A stretch of 64,000 nt of DNA. Origin: Pseudomonas sp. FP198. Lineage in GTDB: Bacteria; Pseudomonadota; Gammaproteobacteria; Pseudomonadales; Pseudomonadaceae. The stretch is taken from the NCBI RefSeq assembly GCF_030687895.1, contig NZ_CP117452.1, forward strand, positions 4,456,501-4,520,500. The letters are read 5' to 3'. Shown one piece after another: positions 36,300 to 48,255 of this stretch (positions are counted from its first letter, which is position 1; the number at the start of each line of letters is the position of its first letter). The notes beneath the pieces are model-generated. The model did not search any database. It was not told the origin of the DNA and saw only the letters and a list, made by a program, of their open reading frames with translations. A program made the position numbers and the translations under genes.

Positions 36300-37405
36300 G
36301 TGCTCCATTGTTATTGAATCTGCACAATCTGGCCTGCGGTTATCAGGACCAGCGGGTCGTCCAGAACCTCAACCTGCACCTCAATGCCGGTGACATCGGT
36401 TGTCTGCTCGGCTCGTCCGGGTGTGGCAAGACCACCACCCTGCGGGCCATCGCCGGTTTCGAACCGGTGCATGAAGGCGAGATCCAGTTGGCTGGGGAAA
36501 CCATTTCCCGCGCGGGGTTTACCCTCGCCCCGGAAAAACGCCGCATCGGCATGGTGTTCCAGGACTACGCGTTGTTCCCGCATTTGAGCGTCGCCGAAAA
36601 TATCGCGTTCGGCATCCGCAAACATCCGGACAAGGATCGCGTGGTCGAAGAACTGTTGGAGCTGGTCAACCTGAAAAGCCTGGGCAAGCGCTTTCCCCAC
36701 GAGCTTTCGGGAGGCCAGCAACAGCGCGTGGCGCTGGCCCGCGCACTGGCACCGGAACCCCAACTGCTGTTACTCGACGAGCCATTCTCCAACCTCGACG
36801 GCGAGCTGCGACGCAAGCTCAGCCATGAGGTGCGGGACATTCTCAAGGCCCGCGGCACCAGCGCGATCCTGGTCACCCATGACCAGGAAGAAGCCTTTGC
36901 GGTGAGTGACCATGTCGGCGTGTTCAGAGAGGGTCGCCTGGAACAGTGGGATACGCCCTACAACCTGTATCACGAACCCCTGACGCCCTATGTCGCCAGT
37001 TTCATCGGCCAGGGTTACTTCATACGCGGTCAGCTCAACAGCCCGGAATCGGTGCAGACCGAACTGGGCGTGCTGCGCGGCAACCGGGCGTACACCTGGC
37101 CCATCGGCAGTGCCGTAGACGTCCTGCTGCGCCCGGATGACATCGTCCACGCGCCGGACAGTCCGCTCAGGGCGACTATCGTTGGCAAGACGTTCCTCGG
37201 TGCTTCAACCCTGTATCGCCTGCAACTGCCGACCGGCGCACAACTGGAATCGATTTTCCCAAGCCATGCCGACCATCAGGTCGGTGCTACCGTCGGTATC
37301 CGCGTGGCGGCCGAGCACCTGGTGCTGTTCCAGGCGTCGGGCAGCACGGCGGCGCATTTGCCACTTGGGGAAAGTGGTGTGCGGCGGTATGGCACCGCCA
37401 GCTAA
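36296..37405 (+). CDS. ABC transporter ATP-binding protein (FbpC/PotA-like)
   Basis: A 369-residue ATPase. Walker [11 protein letters not shown]-loop FQDYALFPH, signature [15 protein letters not shown], Walker [11 protein letters not shown] and the switch His VTHDQEE are all present; the C-terminal third is a TOBE-type domain. The CUT/Fbp class imports iron, spermidine or similar solutes, but no permease or binding protein is adjacent. It is coupled to argF by ATGA, an order also seen in P. aeruginosa (PA3537-PA3538). The substrate is open. Confidence 0.9.
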   Translation: MSAPLLLNLHNLACGYQDQRVVQNLNLHLNAGDIGCLLGSSGCGKTTTLRAIAGFEPVHEGEIQLAGETISRAGFTLAPEKRRIGMVFQDYALFPHLSVAENIAFGIRKHPDKDRVVEELLELVNLKSLGKRFPHELSGGQQQRVALARALAPEPQLLLLDEPFSNLDGELRRKLSHEVRDILKARGTSAILVTHDQEEAFAVSDHVGVFREGRLEQWDTPYNLYHEPLTPYVASFIGQGYFIRGQLNSPESVQTELGVLRGNRAYTWPIGSAVDVLLRPDDIVHAPDSPLRATIVGKTFLGASTLYRLQLPTGAQLESIFPSHADHQVGATVGIRVAAEHLVLFQASGSTAAHLPLGESGVRRYGTAS

Positions 37406-37424
37406 GATTGAAAGAACAATACCT

Positions 37425-37512
37425 GTGGGAGCGAGCTTGCTCGCGATGGCGGTGGCACAGTCAGCATTGATGCAAGCTGAAGCACCGCTATCGCGAGCGA
37501 GCTCGCTCCCAC
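37425..37512. repeat. REPIN (GTGGGAGCGAGCTTGCTCGC type)
   Basis: Inverted REP arms around a spacer between the ABC gene and the convergent PhzF-like gene. Confidence 0.85.
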
Positions 37513-37538
37513 AATTTATAACATTGGATTCAGTTGGC

Positions 37539-38321
37539 TTACCCAAGCACTAGCGTACCGCTAGCCACCAACGTCGCATCCCCGCCAATCTTCACCCGCT
37601 CACCCTCCAATCGGCAGAACAGTGCCCCGCCCCTCGCTGAGCATTGGTAAGCCGTCAGGCCGTGTTTGTTCAGGCGTCTGGACCAGTATGGAATCAGGCT
37701 GCAATGGGTCGATCCGGTTACCGGATCCTCGTTGATGCCGATCGCCGGGGCAAAATAGCGCGAGACAAAATCGTGCTTGCTTCCCGGTGCGGTAACGATC
37801 GCGCCCGGCCACGGCAGCTTCGCCAAGGCCGCCATGTCCGGCTTGCAATCGAGCACTGCCTGCTCCGACTCCAGCACCACGAACAATTCGTTGCAACTGA
37901 GCACATCCACCGCCTCTACACCCAAGGCGCTCTGGACCGCCAGCGACGCGCCCAACTCAGTCGGCACGATGGCCGGGAAATCCAACCACAACCGATCGCC
38001 TTCACGAGTGACACTCAACGCTCCGGACTTGCAGATGAAGTCGAGTCGCTCGGCCGGTTCGTGGTAGACCTCGAACAGTACATGGGCGCTGGCCAATGTC
38101 GCATGCCCGCACAGCGGCACTTCGGTGGTGGGCGTGAACCAGCGAATATGCCAACGCTGATTCTCACGCACCAGAAAAGCGGTCTCGGCCAGGTTGTGTT
38201 CGGCGGCAACTTTCTGCATCAGCTCATCGGCGAGCCAGGCATCGAGCCGATAGACCATCGCCGGGTTACCGCCAAACGGCCGGTCACTGAATGCATCGAC
38301 TTGATGAAACGCGAGCTGCAT
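37539..38321 (-). CDS. PhzF family isomerase-like protein
   Basis: A 260-residue protein with two diaminopimelate-epimerase-like lobes. The N-terminal QVDAFSDRPFGGNPAMV, PLCGHATLASAHVLF and the C-terminal NEDPVTGSTHCSL and QCSARGG segments define the family, including the conserved Glu in NLAETAFL. AAGGAG precedes the ATG. Some PhzF proteins act in phenazine synthesis but no other phz gene is present, so this is probably one of the many housekeeping paralogues of unknown substrate. Confidence 0.9.
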   Translation of the reverse strand: MQLAFHQVDAFSDRPFGGNPAMVYRLDAWLADELMQKVAAEHNLAETAFLVRENQRWHIRWFTPTTEVPLCGHATLASAHVLFEVYHEPAERLDFICKSGALSVTREGDRLWLDFPAIVPTELGASLAVQSALGVEAVDVLSCNELFVVLESEQAVLDCKPDMAALAKLPWPGAIVTAPGSKHDFVSRYFAPAIGINEDPVTGSTHCSLIPYWSRRLNKHGLTAYQCSARGGALFCRLEGERVKIGGDATLVASGTLVLG

Positions 38322-38458
38322 GGCACTTCTCCTTTTTTATGGATGCGCGAGCATGAGCTGCCCGGACATCGTTTAGCCAGTGACAGATCAGCAGAATTTT
38401 CACCCTACAGCGCACATGAAATCTGACGCCCGATCGATCTTGAAGATTCAAATCATTC

Positions 38459-38504
38459 TGGCGAGGGAGCCTGTTCCCGCTTGGGCGCGTAGCGGCCACC
38501 AACA
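38459..38504. repeat. Single decayed REP sequence
   Basis: GGCGAGGGAGCCTGTTCCCGC resembles the GTGGCGAGGGAGCTTGCTCC REP family but lacks an inverted partner. Confidence 0.55.
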
Positions 38505-38507
38505 GAC

Positions 38508-38978
38508 TCAGGCACGCCCGATATCAGCAAAGATCGCTCCGGTATGCTCCGCCAGTACCGCAGGCGCCAGTTCCACTTCCAGCCCGCGCCTCCCCGCGCT
38601 GACGAACATGCTGGCCAACGGCTGCGCAGAATTGTCGATAAATGTGCGAAGACGCTTTTTCTGACCCAGCGGGCTGATCCCGCCGAGCAAATAGCCGGTC
38701 GAACGCTGCGCGGCGGCCGGATCGGCCATCTCGACTTTTTTCACTCCGGCCGCATGAGCCAGGCCTTTCAGATCCAGGCTCCCGGCCACCGGCACCACGG
38801 CCACCAGCAACTCGCCTTTTTCGCTGGCCGCCAGCAGGGTCTTGAACACCTGCGCCGGGTCCAGACCGAGTTTTTCAGCCGCCTCCAGCCCATAGGAGGC
38901 AGCCTTCGGGTCATGTTCGTAACTGTGGATGCGGTGTTCGGCGCGCACTTTTTTAAGCAGGTCCAATGCGGGGGTCAT
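38508..38978 (-). CDS. ybaK: Cys-tRNA(Pro)/Cys-tRNA(Cys) deacylase YbaK
   Basis: A 156-residue editing enzyme that clears misacylated Cys-tRNA(Pro). ATG at 38978 has AGGAG six bases upstream. VFKTLLA, the [27 protein letters not shown] core and Lys in QVFKTLL are typical. It is a stand-alone trans-editing protein of INS-like fold. Confidence 0.93.
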   Translation of the reverse strand: MTPALDLLKKVRAEHRIHSYEHDPKAASYGLEAAEKLGLDPAQVFKTLLAASEKGELLVAVVPVAGSLDLKGLAHAAGVKKVEMADPAAAQRSTGYLLGGISPLGQKKRLRTFIDNSAQPLASMFVSAGRRGLEVELAPAVLAEHTGAIFADIGRA

Positions 38979-39166
38979 GACGGCTCCTGACCAGGAAAAA
39001 GCAAAAAGAGTGGCGCGGATTCTAAGCCATCGGCAATGAAAAGGCGTCGTGAGCCTGCTGGGATGATCTCCTTGCAGGGTGCACGGCGGGACATTCACGT
39101 GACGAATAATCCAAATGTGACCGACGGTTCACTTTCGACCTTTGACACCAGCGTTTCTTGTCTATA

Positions 39167-39177
39167 TTTTTTCGAAA
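39167..39177 (+). promoter_or_regulatory. Candidate GlpR-type operator before glpF
   Basis: TTTTTTCGAAA is shared with the glpD upstream region (TTTCGAAA). A further ACTTTCGACC lies 30 bases upstream. The TTCG core is used by DeoR/GlpR-type regulators; the assignment is by similarity only. Confidence 0.4.
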
Positions 39178-39302
39178 CTGAAAGCAGATTTACCTGTCTC
39201 AAACAGCACCCGAGACTTGGATGGGGATCCTGGTCTCGGCGAAGAACGCGTCTTCAACGTTTATCGAAGGCGCCAGACAAGAACAAAAACACCGAGGTTT
39301 GC

Positions 39303-41736
<2,434 letters not shown>

Positions 41737-41832
41737 CTGTTGAACCGGGGACGATGAGGATCTGAAACTGGTCGGGAAAGGATTCCTGCGGCATCATGGG
41801 CAAATTTTGTACGGCAGCCCAAAGGAAGCCCC

Positions 41833-42588
41833 ATGAATCTGCCTCCCCGCCAGCAGCAAATCCTTGAACTGGTCCGCGAACGCGGCTATGTCAGCATCGA
41901 GGAAATGGCGCAGCTATTCGTCGTCACCCCGCAGACCATCCGCCGCGACATCAATCAACTGGCGGAAGTGAACCTGCTCCGCCGCTACCACGGTGGCGCC
42001 GCTTACGATTCCAGCGTGGAAAACACCGCCTACGCCATGCGCGCCGATCAGATGCGCGATGAGAAGCAACGCATTGCCGAAGCGATCGCTGCGCAGATTC
42101 CCGACCACGCCTCGCTGTTCATCAATATCGGTACCACCACCGAATCCATCGCCCGGGCGCTGCTCAACCACAACCATCTGAAAGTCATCACCAACAACCT
42201 GCACGTGGCGTCGATCCTCAGTGCCAAGGATGATTTCGAAGTCCTGATCGCCGGTGGCAACGTGCGCCGTGACGGCGGTGTGGTCGGTCAGGCCAGCGTC
42301 GATTTCATCAATCAGTTCAAAGTCGACTTCGCCCTGGTGGGCATCAGCGGGATCGACGAGGACGGCAGCCTGCTGGACTTTGACTACCAGGAGGTCCGGG
42401 TCTCCCAAGCCATCATCGCCAACGCCCGGCAGGTATTGCTGGCGGCGGATTCCAGCAAGTTCGGGCGCAACGCCATGGTCCGCCTGGGCCCGATCAGCCT
42501 GATCGATTGCCTGGTGACCGACCAGCAACCGGTGCCGGCCCTGGCGCAACTATTGACCCAGCACAAGATTCGGCTGGAGGTGGTCTGA
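41833..42588 (+). CDS. glpR: Glycerol-3-phosphate regulon repressor GlpR
   Basis: A 251-residue DeoR-family repressor. The N-terminal HTH is [29 protein letters not shown]; the C-terminal sugar-phosphate binding domain has [14 protein letters not shown] and [21 protein letters not shown]. It should release its targets on binding sn-glycerol-3-phosphate. It stands between glpK and glpD, the genes it is expected to control. Confidence 0.96.
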   Translation: MNLPPRQQQILELVRERGYVSIEEMAQLFVVTPQTIRRDINQLAEVNLLRRYHGGAAYDSSVENTAYAMRADQMRDEKQRIAEAIAAQIPDHASLFINIGTTTESIARALLNHNHLKVITNNLHVASILSAKDDFEVLIAGGNVRRDGGVVGQASVDFINQFKVDFALVGISGIDEDGSLLDFDYQEVRVSQAIIANARQVLLAADSSKFGRNAMVRLGPISLIDCLVTDQQPVPALAQLLTQHKIRLEVV

Positions 42589-42605
42589 CTTCCCCCCGGT
42601 CCCCC

Positions 42606-42736
42606 GTGGCGAGGGAGCTTGCTCCCGCTCGGCGGCGTAGCCGTCGTTAAACCAACTGAACGCGGCTCGCCTGAAGAAACGCGCCGGCCTGCTTGGGATG
42701 GCTTCGCCATCCAGCGGAAGCAAGCTCCCTCGCCAC
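42606..42736. repeat. REP pair with unusual interior
   Basis: Outer arms GTGGCGAGGGAGCTTGCTCC and AGCAAGCTCCCTCGCCAC are inverted copies, but the roughly 90-base interior has its own hairpin (GGATGGCTTCGCCATCC) and lacks the usual short spacer. Confidence 0.75.
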
Positions 42737-42842
42737 AAAAGCCTCCCCAACTCCTTTTTGTTCGAAAGTTTTCCTTTCAGCGTACTTCGATCAGTATTTT
42801 CAATCGGATTCGACTGGCTGTTGCTGTGCTTATGGGCTAGTA

Positions 42843-42888
42843 TTTTCGCAAATGAACATTTATGTTCGAATTCAAATATTTCGAAAAA
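42843..42888 (+). promoter_or_regulatory. Candidate GlpR operator region before glpD
   Basis: A cluster of TTCG elements: TTTTCGCAAATG, the inverted repeat GAACAT-TT-ATGTTC at 42854-42867 and TTCGAA repeated twice. The density of TTCG/TTCGAA 20-60 bases before glpD is what one expects of a DeoR/GlpR operator. Confidence 0.5.
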
Positions 42889-42906
42889 AGAACCCGAGGC
42901 CAGCCG

Positions 42907-44445
42907 ATGCCCAATTCCACCTTGCCTATGCCCCCTCTCGCTGAAATCTATGACGTCGCCGTCATCGGTGGCGGTATCAATGGTGTAGGGATCGCCGCGG
43001 ATGCTGCTGGTCGCGGTCTTTCGGTGTTCCTTTGCGAAAAGGACGATTTGGCCAGCCACACCTCTTCGGCCAGCAGCAAGCTGATCCATGGCGGCCTGCG
43101 TTATCTCGAACATTACGAATTCCGCTTGGTGCGTGAAGCACTCGCCGAGCGCGAAGTGCTGCTGACCAAGGCTCCGCATATCGTCAAGCAGATGCGCTTC
43201 GTGTTGCCCCATCGCCCGCACCTGCGTCCGGCCTGGATGATCCGCGCCGGCCTGTTCCTTTATGATCACCTGGGCAAGCGCGAGCAGCTCGCCGGCTCCC
43301 GGAGTCTGAAATTCGGCGCCGACAGCGCATTGAAAAGCGAGATCACCAAAGGCTTCGAATACTCCGATTGCTGGGTCGATGACGCCCGGCTGGTGGTACT
43401 CAATGCCATGGCCGCGCGAGAAAAAGGCGCGCATATCCACACCCGCACCCGTTGCGTCAGTGCTCGGCGCAGCAAAGGCCTGTGGCAACTGAACCTGGAA
43501 CGTGCCGACGGCAGCCTGTTTTCAATCCAGGCCAAATCGCTGGTGAACGCCGCCGGCCCATGGGTCGCCAAGTTCATTCGTGATGACCTGAAGATGGAAT
43601 CGCCCTACGGCATCCGCCTGATCCAGGGCAGCCACCTGATCGTGCCAAAACTCTACGAAGGCGAGCATGCGCACATTCTTCAAAACGAAGACCAGCGCAT
43701 CGTCTTCACCATCCCATATCTGAATCAATTCACCCTGATAGGCACGACCGACCGCGAATACACCGGCGATCCGGCCAAGGTGGCAATTACCGAGGGTGAA
43801 ACGGACTACCTGCTGAAAGTCGTCAATGCGCACTTCAAGAAGCAGATCAGCCGCGACGACATTCTGCACAGCTATTCCGGGGTCCGGCCTTTGTGCAACG
43901 ACGAATCCGACAACCCTTCCGCCGTGACCCGGGACTACACCCTGGCGCTGTCGGGTGGTGGCCAGGAAGCTCCGTTGTTATCAGTGTTCGGCGGCAAACT
44001 CACTACGTACCGCAAGCTTGCCGAGTCGGCGATGGCCCAGCTGGCTCCGTATTTCACCCAGATGCGCCCGAGCTGGACGGCCCTTGAGACCTTGCCCGGC
44101 GGCGAGAACATGACCACGCCACAGGCCTTGTGCTCGGCAATCCGCGACAAGTTCGACTGGCTGCCCACCGATATCGCCCGCCGCTGGGCCACCACCTATG
44201 GCAGCCGCACCTGGCGCATGCTCGAAGGCGTGCACAGCCTTGCCGACCTGGGCGAGCACATCGGCGCGGGCCTTTATACCCGGGAGGTCGACTATCTGTG
44301 CAGCGACGAGTGGGCCATCGACGCCGAGGATATTCTCTGGCGTCGCAGCAAGCTGGGCTTGTTCACAACCGCCGCTGAACGGGAAAAGCTTCGCACGTAT
44401 CTGGACAAGGTCGAACACAACCGGCGCAAGATCGAAGCGGCCTGA
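42907..44445 (+). CDS. glpD: Aerobic glycerol-3-phosphate dehydrogenase
   Basis: A 512-residue membrane-associated flavoprotein oxidising sn-glycerol-3-phosphate to DHAP and passing electrons to quinone. The FAD loop is VAVIGGGINGVGIAADAAGRG, and SSKLIHGGLRYLE and GVRPLCNDE are also conserved. ATG at 42907 has GAGG eight bases ahead and is chosen over 42862, which lies inside the operator-like sequence. It completes the glycerol pathway of glpF and glpK. Confidence 0.96.
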   Translation: MPNSTLPMPPLAEIYDVAVIGGGINGVGIAADAAGRGLSVFLCEKDDLASHTSSASSKLIHGGLRYLEHYEFRLVREALAEREVLLTKAPHIVKQMRFVLPHRPHLRPAWMIRAGLFLYDHLGKREQLAGSRSLKFGADSALKSEITKGFEYSDCWVDDARLVVLNAMAAREKGAHIHTRTRCVSARRSKGLWQLNLERADGSLFSIQAKSLVNAAGPWVAKFIRDDLKMESPYGIRLIQGSHLIVPKLYEGEHAHILQNEDQRIVFTIPYLNQFTLIGTTDREYTGDPAKVAITEGETDYLLKVVNAHFKKQISRDDILHSYSGVRPLCNDESDNPSAVTRDYTLALSGGGQEAPLLSVFGGKLTTYRKLAESAMAQLAPYFTQMRPSWTALETLPGGENMTTPQALCSAIRDKFDWLPTDIARRWATTYGSRTWRMLEGVHSLADLGEHIGAGLYTREVDYLCSDEWAIDAEDILWRRSKLGLFTTAAEREKLRTYLDKVEHNRRKIEAA

Positions 44446-44466
44446 GCGATATCCCGCTAGCTAAAC

Positions 44467-44495
44467 GTAAAGCCCCTGAATTTCAGGGGCTTTTT
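44467..44495 (+). terminator. Terminator after glpD
   Basis: AAAGCCCCTGAA / TTCAGGGGCTTT is a perfect stem followed by T-run. Confidence 0.9.
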
Positions 44496-44523
44496 GCTAT
44501 CCGGCATCCGCCACGGATCTCCT

Positions 44524-44610
44524 GTGGGAGCGAGCCTGCTCGCGAAGAGGCCATCCACTTCACAACTGATGCAACTGAGAGACCGTCTTCGCGAGCAGGC
44601 TCGCTCCCAC
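44524..44610. repeat. REPIN (GTGGGAGCGAGCCTGCTCGC type)
   Basis: Inverted REP arms and spacer, immediately upstream of the AauR boxes. Confidence 0.85.
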
Positions 44611-44634
44611 AGGAGTCGATGGGCTCTCAAGTCA

Positions 44635-44679
44635 TTCGGTTTTCCGAACACGACCCGCTAGTCAGTTCGGCAAACCGGA
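44635..44679 (+). promoter_or_regulatory. Two AauR boxes upstream of aatJ
   Basis: TTCGGTTTTCCGAA (44635-44648) is an exact copy of the TTCGG-N4-CCGAA site reported for P. putida AauR. TTCGGCAAACCGGA (44666-44679) has one mismatch. They are 31 bases apart, about three helix turns, and 108 and 77 bases before the sigma-54 promoter. Confidence 0.85.
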
Positions 44680-44755
44680 TAAACAACCGGCAAAAAACCT
44701 GAAACAAAACATTAATTTCTTTTAAAAACATAGTGTTAACCAACTGCCACTGGCC

Positions 44756-44771
44756 TGGCACGAGTCATGCT
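44756..44771 (+). promoter_or_regulatory. Sigma-54 promoter of aatJ
   Basis: TGGCACG-AGTC-ATGCT has the GG and GC pairs at -24/-12 with correct spacing and matches the consensus TGGCACG-N4-TTGCA at all but two positions. It follows the AauR boxes and fits the sigma-54 activator encoded downstream. Confidence 0.9.
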
Positions 44772-44888
44772 CTACACTCGTGGAGACGAACGCCTGTACG
44801 CCAACACAACAGGAGCTACTAGGCATTCGAAGCACTCAGGGCCGGTGAACCGGCCGAATACAAAAAAAACAATGTCGAGGAAACATCG

Positions 44889-45803
44889 ATGCGCATCGTT
44901 CCCCATCTCCTGGGCGCAGCCGTTGCTGCCGCTCTGATCAGCACGCCGGTTTTCGCAGCCGAACTGACCGGCACGCTGAAAAAGATCAAAGAGTCCGGCG
45001 TCGTTACGCTCGGCCACCGCGACGCCTCCATTCCGTTTTCCTACATCGCGGACGCTTCCGGCAAACCGGTCGGCTACTCCCACGACATCCAGCTGAAAGT
45101 CGTCGAAGCCCTGAAAAAAGAGCTGGATGTACCGAACCTGCAGGTCAAGTACAACCTGGTCACCTCGCAAACCCGTATCCCGCTGGTGCAGAACGGCACC
45201 GTGGACCTGGAGTGCGGCTCCACCACCAATAACGTCGAGCGCCAGCAGCAAGTCGCCTTCTCCGTTGGCATCTTCGAGATCGGCACCAAGCTGCTGTCCA
45301 AGAAAGACTCCAAGTACAAGGATTTCGGCGACCTAAACGGCAAGAACGTCGTGACCACCGCCGGCACCACGTCCGAGCGCCTGCTCAAGGCCATGAACGC
45401 CGACAAGCAGATGGGCATGAACGTCATCTCTGCCAAGGACCACGGCGAATCCTTCCAGATGCTGGAATCGGGTCGTGCCGTCGCGTTCATGATGGACGAC
45501 GCGCTGCTGGCCGGCGAAGCCGCCAAGGCCAAGAAGGCCGATGACTGGGCCGTCACCGGTACTCCGCAGTCCTACGAAATCTACGGCTGCATGATGCGCA
45601 AGGGCGACGAGCCGTTCAAAAAGGTTGTCGATGACGCCATCAAGGCCACCTACGCGTCGGGCGAGATCAACAAGATCTACGAAAAATGGTTCATGCAACC
45701 GATCCCGCCAAAAGGCCTGAACCTCAACTTCCCGATGAGCGACGAACTCAAGGCACTGATCGCCACGCCGACCGATAAAGCGGCTGACGAAAAGAAATCC
45801 TGA
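44889..45803 (+). CDS. aatJ: Glutamate/aspartate ABC transporter binding protein AatJ
   Basis: A 304-residue periplasmic protein. Signal peptide residues 1-23 (LLGAAVAAALISTPVFA, cleaved before AELTG). SBP-family 3 motifs include HRDASIPFSYI and LECGSTTNNVERQ. It captures acidic amino acids (Glu/Asp, also their amides). GAGGAA precedes the ATG. It is the first gene of aatJQMP under sigma-54/AauR control. Confidence 0.95.
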   Translation: MRIVPHLLGAAVAAALISTPVFAAELTGTLKKIKESGVVTLGHRDASIPFSYIADASGKPVGYSHDIQLKVVEALKKELDVPNLQVKYNLVTSQTRIPLVQNGTVDLECGSTTNNVERQQQVAFSVGIFEIGTKLLSKKDSKYKDFGDLNGKNVVTTAGTTSERLLKAMNADKQMGMNVISAKDHGESFQMLESGRAVAFMMDDALLAGEAAKAKKADDWAVTGTPQSYEIYGCMMRKGDEPFKKVVDDAIKATYASGEINKIYEKWFMQPIPPKGLNLNFPMSDELKALIATPTDKAADEKKS

Positions 45804-45822
45804 TTTCTGACTAACCTTATCT

Positions 45823-45847
45823 CCTGAAGGGGCCCCGCTCCTTCAGG
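45823..45847 (+). other. Hairpin between aatJ and aatQ
   Basis: CCTGAAGG-N9-CCTTCAGG is a perfect 8-bp stem lacking a T-run. It sits in the 190-base gap after the binding-protein gene, a common place for mRNA-stabilising hairpins that raise binding-protein levels over permease levels. Confidence 0.6.
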
Positions 45848-45993
45848 GGATGGTCACTCCCTGCTGGCAAATCTGGAAATACTCGAACCGGTGGCTGTCG
45901 AGCCGATCGCGTGTGCCTGGCCTTCAAGCCGGGCGGGAACGGAGCTTCCCCAGGCGGGCATTTGTATATCGAACGATCAGAGGGGAGACCCTG

Positions 45994-46740
45994 ATGAATT
46001 ACAACTGGGACTGGAGCGTGTTCTTCAAGTCCACCGGCGTGGGCAGCGAGATCTATCTCGACTGGTACGTGGCCGGCCTGGGCTGGACCATAGCCATCGC
46101 CGTCGTCGCCTGGATCATTGCCCTGCTGCTGGGCTCGATCCTGGGTGTGATGCGCACCGTGCCGAACCGGCTGGTGTCGGGCATCGCGACTTGCTACGTG
46201 GAACTCTTTCGTAATGTGCCGCTGCTGGTGCAGCTGTTCATCTGGTACTTCCTGGTGCCGGACCTGCTGCCCGCCGACATGCAGGAATGGTACAAACAGG
46301 ACCTCAACCCGACCACCTCGGCCTACCTGAGCGTCGTCGTCTGCCTGGGCCTGTTCACTGCCGCACGGGTTTGCGAGCAGGTGCGCACCGGCATCCAGGC
46401 GCTGCCACGCGGCCAGGAAGCCGCCGCCCGCGCCATGGGCTTCAAGCTGCCGCAGATCTACTGGAACGTGCTGCTGCCCCAGGCCTACCGGATCATCATT
46501 CCGCCGCTTACCTCGGAATTTCTCAACGTCTTCAAGAACTCCTCCGTGGCCTCGCTGATCGGCCTGATGGAGCTGCTCGCGCAGACCAAGCAGACCGCCG
46601 AGTTCTCGGCCAACCTGTTCGAAGCCTTTACCCTGGCGACGCTGATCTACTTCACCCTGAACATGAGCCTGATGCTGCTCATGCGCATGGTCGAGAAGAA
46701 AGTCGCGGTGCCCGGCCTGATCTCCGTGGGGGGTAAATAA
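45994..46740 (+). CDS. aatQ: Amino acid ABC transporter permease AatQ
   Basis: A 248-residue inner-membrane permease of the HisMQ class, with the EAA loop GQEAAARAMGFKLPQIYWNVLLPQA. GGGGAG precedes the ATG at 45994, which gives the standard start; the longer frame runs into the hairpin region. Partner of AatM in one permease pair. Confidence 0.95.
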   Translation: MNYNWDWSVFFKSTGVGSEIYLDWYVAGLGWTIAIAVVAWIIALLLGSILGVMRTVPNRLVSGIATCYVELFRNVPLLVQLFIWYFLVPDLLPADMQEWYKQDLNPTTSAYLSVVVCLGLFTAARVCEQVRTGIQALPRGQEAAARAMGFKLPQIYWNVLLPQAYRIIIPPLTSEFLNVFKNSSVASLIGLMELLAQTKQTAEFSANLFEAFTLATLIYFTLNMSLMLLMRMVEKKVAVPGLISVGGK

Positions 46741-47411
46741 TGGAATTCGACTTCACTGGCATCATCCCGGCCATTCCCGGCTTGTGGAACGGCATGGTGA
46801 TGACCCTCAAGCTGATGGCCCTGGGCGTCGTCGGCGGGATCATCCTGGGGACGATCCTGGCGCTGATGCGCCTGTCCCACAACAAGCTGGTCTCCAACAT
46901 CGCTGGCGCCTACGTCAACTATTTCCGCTCGATCCCGTTGCTGCTGGTCATCACCTGGTTCTACCTGGCGGTGCCGTTCGTGCTGCGCTGGATCACCGGT
47001 GAAGACACGCCGATCGGCGCGTTCGGCTCTTGCGTCGTGGCGTTCATGATGTTCGAGGCGGCTTACTTCTGCGAAATCGTCCGGGCCGGCGTGCAGTCGA
47101 TCCCCAAGGGCCAGATGGGCGCGGCCCAGGCACTGGGCATGAACTACGGCCAGGTCATGCGCCTGATCATCCTGCCCCAGGCGTTTCGCAAGATGACCCC
47201 GCTGTTGCTGCAACAGAGCATCATCCTGTTTCAGGACACCTCGCTGGTCTACACCGTCGGCCTGGTGGACTTCCTCAATGCTTCGCGGGCCAATGGCGAC
47301 ATCATCGGCCGCTCCAATGAGTTCCTGATCATCGCAGGTCTCGTGTACTTCACAATCAGCTTTGCCGCCTCGCTGCTGGTCAAGCGTCTGCAAAAAAGGT
47401 TCGCCGTATGA
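46740..47411 (+). CDS. aatM: Amino acid ABC transporter permease AatM
   Basis: A 223-residue permease with the EAA loop [25 protein letters not shown]. The start overlaps the aatQ stop by one base and the end overlaps aatP as ATGA. Confidence 0.95.
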   Translation: MEFDFTGIIPAIPGLWNGMVMTLKLMALGVVGGIILGTILALMRLSHNKLVSNIAGAYVNYFRSIPLLLVITWFYLAVPFVLRWITGEDTPIGAFGSCVVAFMMFEAAYFCEIVRAGVQSIPKGQMGAAQALGMNYGQVMRLIILPQAFRKMTPLLLQQSIILFQDTSLVYTVGLVDFLNASRANGDIIGRSNEFLIIAGLVYFTISFAASLLVKRLQKRFAV

Positions 47412-48142
47412 TCTCTATCAAGAACATCAACAAGTGGTATGGGGACTTCCAGGTACTGACCAATTGCAGCACCGAGGTCAGCAAGGGTGAGGTTGTGGTG
47501 GTGTGCGGGCCGTCGGGTTCGGGCAAGTCCACGCTGATCAAGTGCGTCAACGCGCTGGAGCCGTTCCAGAAGGGCGACATCGTGGTCGATGGCACGTCCA
47601 TCGCCGACCCGAAGACCAACCTGCCGAAACTGCGTTCGCGCGTGGGCATGGTGTTCCAGCACTTCGAATTGTTCCCGCACCTGACCATCACCGAGAACCT
47701 GACCATCGCGCAGATCAAGGTACTGGGCCGCAGCAAGGAAGAAGCCACCAAAAAAGGCCTGCAATTGCTTGAGCGCGTCGGCCTGTCCGCCCACGCCCAC
47801 AAGCACCCGGGCCAACTCTCCGGCGGCCAGCAACAGCGCGTGGCGATCGCCCGTGCGCTGGCGATGGACCCGGTGGTGATGCTGTTCGACGAACCGACCT
47901 CGGCCCTCGACCCGGAAATGGTCAACGAAGTACTCGACGTGATGGTGCAACTGGCCCACGAAGGCATGACCATGATGTGCGTGACCCACGAAATGGGCTT
48001 CGCTCGCAAGGTGGCGAACCGGGTGATCTTCATGGACCAGGGCCAGATCATCGAGGATTGCGAGAAGGAAGAGTTCTTCGGCGACATCAGCGCCCGCTCC
48101 GAACGCGCGCAGCATTTCCTTGAGAAAATCCTGCAGCACTAA
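47408..48142 (+). CDS. aatP: Amino acid ABC transporter ATPase AatP
   Basis: A 244-residue ATPase: Walker [12 protein letters not shown]-loop FQHFELFPH, signature [15 protein letters not shown] and Walker [13 protein letters not shown]. It powers AatQM. Overlaps aatM by four bases. Confidence 0.97.
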   Translation: MISIKNINKWYGDFQVLTNCSTEVSKGEVVVVCGPSGSGKSTLIKCVNALEPFQKGDIVVDGTSIADPKTNLPKLRSRVGMVFQHFELFPHLTITENLTIAQIKVLGRSKEEATKKGLQLLERVGLSAHAHKHPGQLSGGQQQRVAIARALAMDPVVMLFDEPTSALDPEMVNEVLDVMVQLAHEGMTMMCVTHEMGFARKVANRVIFMDQGQIIEDCEKEEFFGDISARSERAQHFLEKILQH

Positions 48143-48172
48143 GCGTCGCCTTCTTTAGACGCGCTTGTCCTT

Positions 48173-48200
48173 GTGGCGAGGAAGCTTGCTCCCTCGCCAC
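48173..48200. repeat. Short REP palindrome
   Basis: GTGGCGAGG-aagcttgct-CCTCGCCAC-type single palindrome between aatP and aauS. Confidence 0.75.
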
Positions 48201-48255
48201 GGGACCGCGTTTGAAGGGCAATCGCCGCCTCACTGGTTGATCCAAGGCTTCTGTG

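Noticed and set aside
37539..38321. Phenazine biosynthesis locus because of the PhzF-like gene
   Set aside because: No phzA-E or phzG genes are present; PhzF-like proteins occur widely outside phenazine clusters.
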